Positions 1 to 5,814 are shown, counted from the first letter of the stretch. The stretch: DNA of 7,465 nt from Thermoprotei archaeon (GCA_003661865.1 QMWY01000048.1:1-7465); one strand, 5' to 3'. A program made the numbers and translations. The notes: generated by a model not told the origin, from the letters alone.

Positions 1-1
1 C

Positions 2-208
2 ACCAGCATGGCAACACCTCATGTCGCAGGCCTTGTCGCCCTGTGGGTCGAGTACTTGCGTCGGCAGGGGGTGCCTGACAGCGAGATAAACGTGGCGCTG
101 ATCAGGGACATCATCAGGAGGTACGGCAGGGGCTGGGACAGCGTCTACGGCTACGGTGTGCCTAAATTCTCTTGGGTGGTACAGTACTACGAGGAGGTGC
201 TGAGGTGA
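2..208 (+). CDS. Subtilisin-like serine protease, C-terminal end (5' partial)
   Basis: This is the last 68 codons of a subtilase (peptidase family S8). The first codons read TSMATPHVAGL, the signature around the catalytic serine, which is encoded at 5-7. The Asp and His of the triad lie upstream of the window. The tail ends in a helix plus a GYGVPKF stretch, the usual end of the catalytic domain, and there is no visible C-terminal extension after it. The stop TGA (206-208) shares one base with the ATG of the next gene, so the protease is probably translationally coupled to the two paralogues that follow. That context suggests it could process them, but this is inference. Whether it has a signal peptide or pro-domain cannot be seen. 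Family assignment is secure; the substrate is unknown. Confidence 0.93.
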   Translation, partial: TSMATPHVAGLVALWVEYLRRQGVPDSEINVALIRDIIRRYGRGWDSVYGYGVPKFSWVVQYYEEVLR

Positions 209-1251
209 TGCCCGTCCCGAGCCAGGTCCCCAGGGAGCTTGTGCCCAGGCTCTACGCGGCGTACCTGGCGAGGCTCCCGAGGTACTCAGCGATCAGGTAC
301 TTCGAGGACCTGGTGGCGCCGGTTAGGGAGGCGGTCGTCGCTGGCAGGGTGCTGAGGTACCACCCCACGCAGCTCCCCCTGGCGAGGTGGGCATCGCCGA
401 GGATAATGACCGAGGGCGTGAGGAACTTCTCGTTCGGTAGGCCGGAGATCCGCCTCATAACCGCGGAGTTCGACATCAGGAGGATAAACATCGAGGTGTC
501 CCCCATCTTCCCTAGGCTGGGGAAGGTGCTGGCGACTGAGGACGCTGTTGAGAAGCTCAGGCAGGAGGCACCCGTGGACAGGACCGAGGTGGTTGAGTGG
601 ATGCACGATAGTGCGTCCGCGACAGCGGTTATGAGTGCTAGGGAGGTTGAGTACAACAAGCACTCACAGGTAGAGACGAGGAGTTCGGACGGCTACATCC
701 CTGGGGTGAGGCTCAGCAGCCTGAGCTTCGAGAGGGTCAGGGGCTACGAGTACTGGAGCAGGGGCTACGCCAGGGCCTTCACGCCTATAGGCACGGTGAA
801 CGTGCCGAGGATGTCGCTGAGGACGATAGTAGGTAGGGACTTCCTGGGGTGGGCATTCGCCGGCCCCCAGTACTGGATTCAGTGGACAGGCGTGCTAGCC
901 GAGCTGAGGAGGCTCGCGGACAGGGTGACATCGCCCGTGGGGTTCCCCAACCTCTGGGGGAGGGTGCCGCCGTTCTGGCTCCTGCAGCAGCCCAGCCGCG
1001 AGACCCAGAGGGCGGAGGTGGTGATGGTGATCGACAGCGACAGGGACCAGAGGCTGAGGGTGGTGTTCAGGGACCCCAGCGACTACACAAGGGTGGTGGA
1101 CGCGGGGGAGATCGACGTGCCTAGGGGGAGGAGCGAGGTGAGGTTCGTAGTCGCCTCCTACCCCGCCGTGCCCCCCGTGGTCAACGAGGTGAAGCCCGAG
1201 GACAACACCCGGACCGTCCTCAACAGGTTCGAGACCCGGGTGGTATCATGA
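208..1251 (+). CDS. Unknown 347-aa protein, paralogue of the next gene (intein-free copy)
   Basis: I do not recognise a family. The ATG at 208 is chosen because it overlaps the protease stop by one base; an in-frame TTG at 172 would lie inside the protease gene. There is no signal peptide or membrane segment. The N-terminal ~125 residues are mixed helix and strand. Residues 131-145 (WMHDSASATAVMSAR) and 221-230 (QYWIQWTGVL) are the best conserved blocks shared with the neighbour. Residues ~268-340 alternate in a way that suggests a beta-sandwich, and end with a shared P-x3-P-x3-E-x2-PED pattern. Identity to the downstream protein runs from about residue 121 (APVD..VV.WMH) to the end, so the pair is a tandem duplication. 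Ser135 sits exactly where the neighbour holds its intein. The stop overlaps the next start as ATGA. A virion or surface structural role is possible but unproven. Confidence 0.9.
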   Translation: MPVPSQVPRELVPRLYAAYLARLPRYSAIRYFEDLVAPVREAVVAGRVLRYHPTQLPLARWASPRIMTEGVRNFSFGRPEIRLITAEFDIRRINIEVSPIFPRLGKVLATEDAVEKLRQEAPVDRTEVVEWMHDSASATAVMSAREVEYNKHSQVETRSSDGYIPGVRLSSLSFERVRGYEYWSRGYARAFTPIGTVNVPRMSLRTIVGRDFLGWAFAGPQYWIQWTGVLAELRRLADRVTSPVGFPNLWGRVPPFWLLQQPSRETQRAEVVMVIDSDRDQRLRVVFRDPSDYTRVVDAGEIDVPRGRSEVRFVVASYPAVPPVVNEVKPEDNTRTVLNRFETRVVS

Positions 1252-3206
1252 GCCTCAGGCTCTACAACTTCCCCTTCGAGGCCAGGGTGGGTAGGCGGAC
1301 CTACTTCCCCACCGTGGCGAGGCTGCCGGGGTGGATGGCGGAGCCGAGGTACAGGGCGGCTGTAGCCCTGCCCGGGAGGCCCAGCGTCAGGGTCGTTGGG
1401 CCCTACAGCGAGGAGGGCCTGGAGCAGCCCATGGAGGGACCCGCCCCCTCCACCATGGACTGGGACAGGATCGTGGCGTGGTCAAGGGAGATAGCCCCGG
1501 TAGAGGACCCCTCCATCGTGTCGTGGATGCACACATGCGTTCCGAAGGGTCACCTAGTGATAACTACCAGCGGTCCGAAGGATGTGAGCGAGGTAAGTGT
1601 AGGAGATAGGGTTCTAACACATACTGGTAGGTTCGCTAGGGTCACGAAGACGTTCAAGCGCCCGTACAGAGGTAAGCTGATAGGCATTAAGCTGGTCGGC
1701 TTCCCAGACACGATATGGTTCACCCCAGAGCACCCCATACTCGTGGGTATCAGGGAGCTGAAGGGAGCTGGGTACAGGAGGAGAGAGTACAAGATCCTAT
1801 GGATCAGAGCGGGAGACCTGCAAGTCCCGAGAGAGAAGGTGATGGGCGGTGCCTACAAGCGCAGGCTGTACTGCCTACTCCCGATACCGAGGGCGGATGG
1901 AGATGGTTTCGCGAGGCCCTCAGCACCGCTAGCGAGATTCATAGGCTACTTCCTAGCGGAGGGCAGCACACATGTGAGCAGTGGAGGGTGCAGAATAGAG
2001 TTAACGAACAGCGACAGCAAGATCATTGACGATATGGTTAAGTCAGTACGAGAGGCGTTCGGAAAAGAGCCATACGTGTGGGAGGACAAGGATGGTGTGG
2101 CGAAGGTCAGGATAATATCCAAAGAGCTGTACACGTGGCTCAGAGCCAATTTCGGTACCAACGCGCACAACAAGAGGATACCGGGGTGGCTACTTGCGTG
2201 GCCAGCCGAGTACATCCAGGAGCTCCTTATTGCGTACTGGTACGGAGACGGGAGCTACCAGCCTAGGAACGGCTACCACAGGATTGCGTACCACACCAGC
2301 TCCAAGATGCTGGCGATCGGTCTAAGGCTACTAGAGCTGAAGCTGGACAGGGAGACAACGATCTTCAAGAGAAAGGATAAGGAGCACTACGTCGTCTACG
2401 TGAATAACCCGGAGGGTAGGAAGGGCTGTCCAGAGGTTAGGATAGTGGACAACTACCTGTGGATGCCGATAAAGGAGATAGTTGCGGAGGACTTCGATGG
2501 GTACGTCTACAACATGGAGGTGGAGGGCGACAATTCGTATGTGGTAGACACGATAGCTACCCACAACTGCCACGCAGCCAACGTGGTGATCTCCGCGAGG
2601 ATGGAGGAGTACAAGCGCCTGGGGAGCAGCCTCGTGGGGGCGTCGGACGACCCCTTCATACCCGGGCTCAAGGTTGAGGACATTAGGTTCAGGAGCGAGA
2701 GGGGGAGGGACGTGGCGGCGCGGGGCTACGCCGTGCTGGAGACGCCGAGGGGCAGCGTCAACGTCCCGGTGCCGGGGAAGGCAACCGCGGTGTTCAGGGA
2801 CCTCCTGGCGTGGGGCGCGGTCCTCGAGGCGTTCCTGGTGCAGTGGACAGGGGTGCTGCTCAAGTGGAGGGAGCTCGCCACCAACCCCGGCGACCGCGTA
2901 GCGTTCCCAAGCTTCAGGGGCCTAGCGGCGCCCCAGTTCTTCGTCCACTCCTCCTCGGTGCCGGCCCCGGTGAACATAGCGAGGTTCTCCATAACCACAG
3001 ACAGACCGCAAACCATAACGATAAGGGCTAGGAACGTCAACGACTACACCGACGTGATGTTCGAGGACAGGATACAGCTGGGCGAGGGGCGGAACGAGGT
3101 GGAGCTACCCATCTTCGGCTTCCCAGTGGTCCCGGCGATGGTGATCGAGATACAGCCGGAGGACGGAGCGAAAACCATCCTGGACTGGTACGAGGTCATC
3201 CCCTAG
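1248..3206 (+). CDS. Unknown protein paralogous to the previous gene, interrupted by an intein
   Basis: This is a 652-residue precursor. Residues 97-440 are an intein; splicing would leave a 308-residue product, close to the 347 residues of the upstream paralogue. The N-extein ends APVEDPSIVSWMHT (residues 83-96). The C-extein starts CHAANVVISAR (441-451) and continues through VQWTGVLLKW (91-100 of the C-extein) into a C-terminal beta-rich domain ending VVPAMVIEIQPED. Aligned with the paralogue, T-C replaces D-S with no gap, so Cys441 is the +1 nucleophile where the paralogue has Ser135. The ATG start overlaps the upstream stop by 4 bases (ATGA). There is no signal peptide. The 3' end overlaps the convergent regulator gene by 11 bases. 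Extein function is unknown. Inteins normally sit at functionally critical sites, so WMH-x-[CS] is probably an important motif of this family. Confidence 0.92.
   Translation: MSLRLYNFPFEARVGRRTYFPTVARLPGWMAEPRYRAAVALPGRPSVRVVGPYSEEGLEQPMEGPAPSTMDWDRIVAWSREIAPVEDPSIVSWMHTCVPKGHLVITTSGPKDVSEVSVGDRVLTHTGRFARVTKTFKRPYRGKLIGIKLVGFPDTIWFTPEHPILVGIRELKGAGYRRREYKILWIRAGDLQVPREKVMGGAYKRRLYCLLPIPRADGDGFARPSAPLARFIGYFLAEGSTHVSSGGCRIELTNSDSKIIDDMVKSVREAFGKEPYVWEDKDGVAKVRIISKELYTWLRANFGTNAHNKRIPGWLLAWPAEYIQELLIAYWYGDGSYQPRNGYHRIAYHTSSKMLAIGLRLLELKLDRETTIFKRKDKEHYVVYVNNPEGRKGCPEVRIVDNYLWMPIKEIVAEDFDGYVYNMEVEGDNSYVVDTIATHNCHAANVVISARMEEYKRLGSSLVGASDDPFIPGLKVEDIRFRSERGRDVAARGYAVLETPRGSVNVPVPGKATAVFRDLLAWGAVLEAFLVQWTGVLLKWRELATNPGDRVAFPSFRGLAAPQFFVHSSSVPAPVNIARFSITTDRPQTITIRARNVNDYTDVMFEDRIQLGEGRNEVELPIFGFPVVPAMVIEIQPEDGAKTILDWYEVIP
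1536..2567 (+). mobile_element. Intein with LAGLIDADG (DOD) homing endonuclease, 344 aa
   Basis: This is an in-frame protein-splicing element. Block A begins at Cys1 (CVPKGHLVITTSG) with SVGDRVLTHTG at 21-31. Block B contains TPEH (63-66). The endonuclease core has block C LARFIGYFLAEG (132-143, acidic residue Glu142), block D KRIPGWLL (213-220), block E ELLIAYWYGDG (229-239, acidic residue Asp238) and an HTSSKMLAIGL block H (253-263). Block F is VYNMEVEGDNSYVV (324-337). Block G ends in THN with His343 and the cyclising Asn344, followed by Cys+1. Every residue needed for class 1 splicing and both endonuclease acids are present, so it is probably active. GC is lower than the exteins: one 60-base line counted in each gave 55% (2041-2100) against 75% (2761-2820). 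This suggests recent arrival. Confidence 0.95.
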
Positions 3207-3501
3207 GCCCGAGGAGCTTTTTCACCGCCTCCCACTCCTCCATAAGCCTCTCCATGTTCCTGTTGAGGCGCCTCAGCTCCGAGACGAGGCTCTTCACGTC
3301 GCTCCTCAGGTCGAAGACCAGGGCCACGGCCGCTAGGGGGGAGTCGGCCAGGCCTAGGAGGATCCTCGCCGCGTCCCCCAGGCTCCTCAGCCCCAGCTCC
3401 TCCTTCAGCTCCCACAGCCTCCGCCACAGCTCCTCCGGAACCCTCACCGCCCTGGTGGGGCCCGGGGGGGTGTCACGCTCCGCCCTCGCCACGCGCACCA
3501 C
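3196..3501 (-). CDS. Ribbon-helix-helix DNA-binding protein with C-terminal coiled coil
   Basis: This 101-residue protein has a predicted beta strand TRAVRVPEELW (16-26) followed by helices WRRLWELKEELGL and SLGDAARILLGLA (40-52), which fits the ribbon-helix-helix fold of small archaeal and viral regulators. Residues ~64-97 are charged and heptad-like (DLRSDVKSLVSELRRLNRNMERLMEEW), probably an oligomerisation coiled coil. The start is GTG 3501 (or the adjacent GTG 3498). A TATATA box at 3527-3532 lies about 26 bases upstream, so the mRNA is probably leaderless. Two 8-bp direct repeats 11 bp apart lie between TATA and start. This is the spacing expected for tandem RHH dimers, so autorepression is plausible but inferred. 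It is divergent from the prenyltransferase gene and overlaps the intein-bearing gene tail to tail by 11 bases. Confidence 0.82.
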   Translation of the reverse strand: MVRVARAERDTPPGPTRAVRVPEELWRRLWELKEELGLRSLGDAARILLGLADSPLAAVALVFDLRSDVKSLVSELRRLNRNMERLMEEWEAVKKLLGPRG

Positions 3502-3532
3502 CCGTTACTTACCCGTTACGCGGAGCTATATA
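3501..3532 (-). promoter_or_regulatory. Leftward promoter with tandem operator-like repeats (RHH gene)
   Basis: Read leftward, TATATA (3532-3527) is followed after about 8 bases by GTAACGGG twice (3519-3512 and 3508-3501), with period 11. The second copy touches the GTG start. TATA-to-start distance is about 26 bases from the box centre, the archaeal norm for a leaderless message. Repeats placed between TATA and the transcription start would block RNA polymerase, so they read as an operator. TATATA is symmetric and could also fire rightward toward the prenyltransferase gene. Confidence 0.6.
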
Positions 3533-3546
3533 CCGGGTGCCCGGCG

Positions 3547-4497
3547 GTGGACATATACGAGCTATGGGAAGCAAAGAGGAGAGGAAAATTCGCTTTGAAG
3601 CACTGGGTCTGGGCATGGCTGATCAGTACCCGTGCCATAGCATTGCCGTGGGTAGCTCTCTACACGCTCTTCGGATGCCTGCTGGCCGGTGTGAAAGACC
3701 CTGCAGCGGCCCTAGGAGCGGTCCTGACGGTCTGCTTCACGCTCCTCGCATCGCACTTCAGGAACAACTACAGGGACGTGGAGCTGGGGATCGATAGGTA
3801 CGTGGACGACCCCGGGGAGGCCGAGAAGGTTGTATCCACCCTCAAGCCCTACACCGCCGCGGCATGGCTCGTGCCCCTGAGGATAACCAGCGTAGGGTTC
3901 CAGAAGGCCAACGAGGCGCTGTTCCTGGGGCTCTCGGCGGCGGCGTACGCCCTCATGGTCCTGCCCGGGCACCCCGAGACGCTGCCGCTCTACGCCCTCG
4001 GGGTCTTCATGGCGGAGAGCTACACCGACTGGTGGAAGAGGTGGAGGCTGGGTGAGGCGGCGGCTTTCCTGGGACACGGCTTCTCCACCGTGGCCTTCGG
4101 CTACCTATCGCAGTCCCCGGACGCCCTGGCGGCCGCCCTGGCGGGGGTGCCCACCGGCCTGATAAGCGCCCTGGCCTACTCCGTGGACCAGTTCGTGGAT
4201 ATAAAGACGGACTTCGTGGAGAGGGTGAGGAGCGTCTACGAGTCCTGGTTCAACTCCCGGATGCCCCTGGGGCTCTACGTCCTGGTGGCGGTCGCCCTCT
4301 ACATGAACGTGCTCACGGCGTGGGTCGCGGCGGGTATCTACCCCCCCGGCACCCTCCTAGCCATGGCTATCGCCCCCCCGGTGCTGCTCAGGGCACCGGC
4401 CTTGGAGTGGGATAGGGAGGGGGCCCTGAGGGACCTGGCGCTGCTCATCACGTGGCTCCTCCCCGCGCTGATGTGCATAGGCGCGTCCCTAGGGTGA
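3547..4497 (+). CDS. UbiA-family (MenA-like) membrane prenyltransferase
   Basis: This is a 316-residue, very hydrophobic protein with about eight or nine membrane segments. UbiA enzymes transfer an isoprenoid chain from its diphosphate to a small acceptor (quinone precursors, glyceryl ethers, haem, chlorophyll). Aspartate motif I is RNNYRDVELGIDR (72-84), close to the MenA form NDYxDxxxGxD, with Asn74 in place of the usual Asp. Motif II is DQFVDIKTD (214-222). Between them, RLGEAAAFLG (167-176) and LAGVPTGLISALAYSVD (198-214) match MenA-type spacing. The GKRTL-like stretch that often follows motif II is not evident. Start uncertain: GTG 3547 is the longest option, but it lies only ~18 bases after TATATA. 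TTG 3595, with GAGGAGAGG at 3576-3584, would give 300 residues. The stop overlaps the next start (GTGA). The acceptor cannot be predicted. Confidence 0.83.
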   Translation: MDIYELWEAKRRGKFALKHWVWAWLISTRAIALPWVALYTLFGCLLAGVKDPAAALGAVLTVCFTLLASHFRNNYRDVELGIDRYVDDPGEAEKVVSTLKPYTAAAWLVPLRITSVGFQKANEALFLGLSAAAYALMVLPGHPETLPLYALGVFMAESYTDWWKRWRLGEAAAFLGHGFSTVAFGYLSQSPDALAAALAGVPTGLISALAYSVDQFVDIKTDFVERVRSVYESWFNSRMPLGLYVLVAVALYMNVLTAWVAAGIYPPGTLLAMAIAPPVLLRAPALEWDREGALRDLALLITWLLPALMCIGASLG

Positions 4498-4844
4498 GGG
4501 AGGTGGGGGACAGGGAGAGGGCGCTGAGGAGCTACGCCAGGTGGCTCGCGGGCCTCGCCCCCAGGCGGGGCGACTACGCATGGAGGCAGCTCAGGGGCTA
4601 CAGGTGCCTAGAGGCCCTGGGGCCCACCCCGGGCAGGTGCCCCCTCTGCGGAAAGAGGTACAGGAGCCCCGGAGCCCTGTACCAGCACCTCCTCCGCCAA
4701 CACATCAACGAGCTCAGGCGCATCATAGAGGCATGCAGAAGGGAAGCGGGTTCAGGTCTGTATGCAAAACAGTTCTGGGGAGCTTTTAGCGGAGAGGAGG
4801 TGTCATCTTGTATGGGAGTCTGTATTTCTTCTCCTTGTACCTGA
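4494..4844 (+). CDS. Small protein with one C2H2 zinc finger
   Basis: This 116-residue protein starts at GTG 4494, overlapping the prenyltransferase stop by 4 bases (GTGA), so the two are co-translated. The N-terminal 45 residues are basic and helical (RALRSYARWLAGLAPRR). A classical finger follows: Cys49-x2-Cys52-x12-His65-x4-His70, with the normal helix SPGALYQHLLRQH. Single-finger proteins of this type are common in crenarchaeal viruses and plasmids, where they are presumed to bind DNA or RNA. From about residue 84 the codons change abruptly to types rare in its neighbours (TCA, TCT, TGT, GCA, AAA, ATT), and the tail to residue 116 overlaps the opposing gene by 59 bases. That tail may be read-through into foreign DNA rather than original protein. 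The finger is certain; the target is unknown. Confidence 0.8.
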   Translation: MREVGDRERALRSYARWLAGLAPRRGDYAWRQLRGYRCLEALGPTPGRCPLCGKRYRSPGALYQHLLRQHINELRRIIEACRREAGSGLYAKQFWGAFSGEEVSSCMGVCISSPCT

Positions 4845-5022
4845 GCCGCGGGTACAGCGGCCCCGCTAACGTGGCGTGGAACAGCGCCTCGTTGCATATA
4901 CCGCCAAGGTCATATAGATTAATGCATATACCTATCCAGTCAGTGCTATCGGCATTGACAAGTTCCGCAAGCTCCGCGAGGTCGGGATGCTCAAGCACGA
5001 ATTCTAGGAGGGACTCGGGCAT
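4786..5022 (-). CDS. Small acidic protein of unknown function
   Basis: This is a 78-residue protein, unrecognised. The N-terminal half is acidic and helical (PESLLEFVLEHPDLAELAELV, residues 2-22). The middle has WIGICINLYDLGGICNEALF with two cysteines in a hydrophobic setting. The C-terminus is basic (RYKEKKYRLPYK). ATG 5022 is preferred because GGTGAT lies at 5032-5027 just upstream, a good archaeal ribosome binding site. An upstream GTG at 5103 overlaps the preceding stop as GTGA and would give 105 residues, but the added stretch (Pro/Gly-rich) does not look coding. The 77-base leader before the ATG contains a TGGGG-AAACA-CCCCA hairpin (5049-5063). It is the last gene of the leftward cassette, tail to tail with the zinc-finger gene. 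Confidence 0.65.
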   Translation of the reverse strand: MPESLLEFVLEHPDLAELAELVNADSTDWIGICINLYDLGGICNEALFHATLAGPLYPRLRYKEKKYRLPYKMTPPLR

Positions 5023-5099
5023 GGGTATCACCTTCCCCCCTCCCCCGCTGGGGAAACACCCCAACGGCAGGAGGCCTGGGGGTGCGGAGAGGTGAAAAA

Positions 5100-5255
5100 T
5101 CACTTGTTGTGCGACTTCGACCTACTCCTCGAAACCTCCACACACGTCCTGTGGGTAGAGGGATCCTCGCTGTAGTCCTCGGCGCAGTCCCAGAGCCACG
5201 GCGCCTGCTCGTAGTAGACGCTGGGCGGCTCAGCCACGCTTCCACCCCTGGTCAT
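5100..5255 (-). CDS. Very small protein of unknown function (51 aa)
   Basis: The ATG at 5255 overlaps the stop of the upstream gene as ATGA, which is the main support for it being real. The protein is acidic and aromatic in the first half (PPSVYYEQAPWLWDCAEDYSED, residues 10-31) with a short basic Ser/Arg tail. The two Cys (24 and 38) do not form a recognised metal site. No family is recognised. An extension to GTG 5297 would run back into the preceding gene and is not needed. Confidence 0.55.
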   Translation of the reverse strand: MTRGGSVAEPPSVYYEQAPWLWDCAEDYSEDPSTHRTCVEVSRSRSKSHNK

Positions 5256-5530
5256 GCTGGGGGGACGGGCTTGACGCGCGCATCGGTGATTACCCACTTA
5301 CCGCCCCGCTCCTCGACCATGAATATGTACTCACAGTACCACATTGTAGAGGACGGCGACTTCTTGTCGAATACCAGTATAGCGTAACCCTTGAATGGGT
5401 TTGGATTCGGCAAGTAGCGCCCGTATCGGCGCTCCAGGTAGGATATCGCTTCGTTTATCGAGCTGAACTCGCGCCTTCTGGGCATGGGCCTAGGACAGAG
5501 GGGGGTTTGGGTCCGGGCCACGCGCACCAC
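5252..5530 (-). CDS. Small protein of unknown function (92 aa), first gene of leftward cassette
   Basis: This is not a recognised family. After a basic N-terminus (MVRVARTQTP..PRPMPRRR) comes a helix EFSSINEAISYLERRYGRYL (21-40). Three strand-like segments follow: KGYAILVFDKK (47-57), MWYCEYIFMVEE (63-74) and GKWVITDARVKPV (77-89). The helix plus three-strand layout suggests a compact alpha/beta domain. The start is GTG 5530 (or GTG 5527). It begins with the same MVRVAR codons as the RHH gene and sits about 30 bases from the BRE/TATA at 5570-5557, so a leaderless message is likely. The reading frame stays open upstream to 5770, but that part crosses the promoter and palindromes and is excluded. 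GC is lower than in flanking genes (28/60 in the line 5341-5400). Confidence 0.7.
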   Translation of the reverse strand: MVRVARTQTPLCPRPMPRRREFSSINEAISYLERRYGRYLPNPNPFKGYAILVFDKKSPSSTMWYCEYIFMVEERGGKWVITDARVKPVPPA

Positions 5531-5570
5531 CGGGTATAGAATCGGTATAGAGAGGGTAATAAACCTTTCG
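5531..5570 (-). promoter_or_regulatory. Leftward BRE/TATA promoter with tandem operator-like repeats
   Basis: Read leftward, CGAAAGG (5570-5564) is a good BRE, directly followed by TTTATTA (5563-5557). Two copies of TCTATACC (5551-5544 and 5540-5533) follow with period 11, then GTGGTGCGCGTGGC at the start codon. TATA centre to GTG is about 30 bases. The layout copies that of the RHH promoter at 3501-3532, although the repeat sequence is different. Confidence 0.65.
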
Positions 5571-5595
5571 CTTCGTGAAAGAGTTGATTGGTGGG

Positions 5596-5609
5596 CCCGG
5601 GGCCCCGGG
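5596..5609. repeat. Perfect 14-bp palindrome CCCGGGGCCCCGGG
   Basis: This GC-only palindrome lies in the non-coding stretch between the divergent promoters. It is self-complementary over all 14 bases. It could be a protein-binding dyad or simply an extreme of local GC. It occurs with another perfect palindrome 60 bases away, which makes chance alone less likely. Confidence 0.7.
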
Positions 5610-5655
5610 GGCGGCTCCGGGTGGTCGGCGACGCGGCTGCAGAAACTGGAGCCGC

Positions 5656-5669
5656 TAGGGGCGCCCCTA
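5656..5669. repeat. Perfect 14-bp palindrome TAGGGGCGCCCCTA
   Basis: A second fully self-complementary 14-mer in the same non-coding stretch, 60 bases (start to start) from the first. It is a candidate dyad operator or part of an origin; the sequence alone does not decide. Confidence 0.75.
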
Positions 5670-5690
5670 TGCCCACCGCGTTTCTGGTGC

Positions 5691-5724
5691 CATGGGCGCG
5701 ATGGTTTCCGATGCGCGTCCCATG
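5691..5724. repeat. Bulged hairpin, 14 paired bases, TTT loop
   Basis: The arms pair as CATGGG/CCCATG, CGCG/CGCG, AT/AT and GG/CC around a TTT loop at 5705-5707. Single unpaired bases occur only on the 3' arm (5710, 5713, 5718). It is non-coding on both strands under the preferred gene starts. It could act as an RNA structure in a leader or antisense transcript, or as a DNA cruciform. Confidence 0.7.
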
Positions 5725-5753
5725 ATGTTTGGAACGGGTTCGGGACGCGTCCT

Positions 5754-5811
5754 GGGCGTTTCTGAAACATGCAGCGGTTCGTGCGCGGCGCCCCGGGGGC
5801 GTTTCTGAAAC
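5754..5811. repeat. Pair of 15-bp direct repeats GGGCGTTTCTGAAAC
   Basis: Identical copies lie at 5754-5768 and 5797-5811, 43 bp apart start to start, about four helical turns. Each contains the near-palindrome GTTTC-T-GAAAC, so each copy could bind a dimer. The second copy ends 3 bases before the TTTATA box of the rightward HTH gene, overlapping its BRE position. A degenerate relative GTTTGGAACGGGTT lies at 5727-5740, and GCGTTTCTG recurs at 5678-5686. They are likely regulator sites for the rightward promoter. Confidence 0.8.
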
Positions 5812-5814
5812 GGG

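Noticed and set aside
3218..3222. TTTTT shortly after the end of the intein-bearing gene as a terminator
   Set aside because: Only five T's, and they are Lys codons of the opposing regulator gene; too weak to annotate.
4452..4493. Upstream start for the zinc-finger gene inside the prenyltransferase gene
   Set aside because: GTG 4494 gives the usual 4-base GTGA overlap; the upstream stretch is an out-of-frame reading of membrane-protein codons.
5092..5103. GTGA/TCAC mini-hairpin around a T run
   Set aside because: Only 4 bp of stem, and it is explained by the overlapping stop and start codons.
5531..5770. N-terminal extension of the 92-aa leftward gene by 80 codons
   Set aside because: It would run through its own BRE/TATA box, the 11-bp-spaced repeats and several palindromes. 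The GTG at 5530 fits the promoter.
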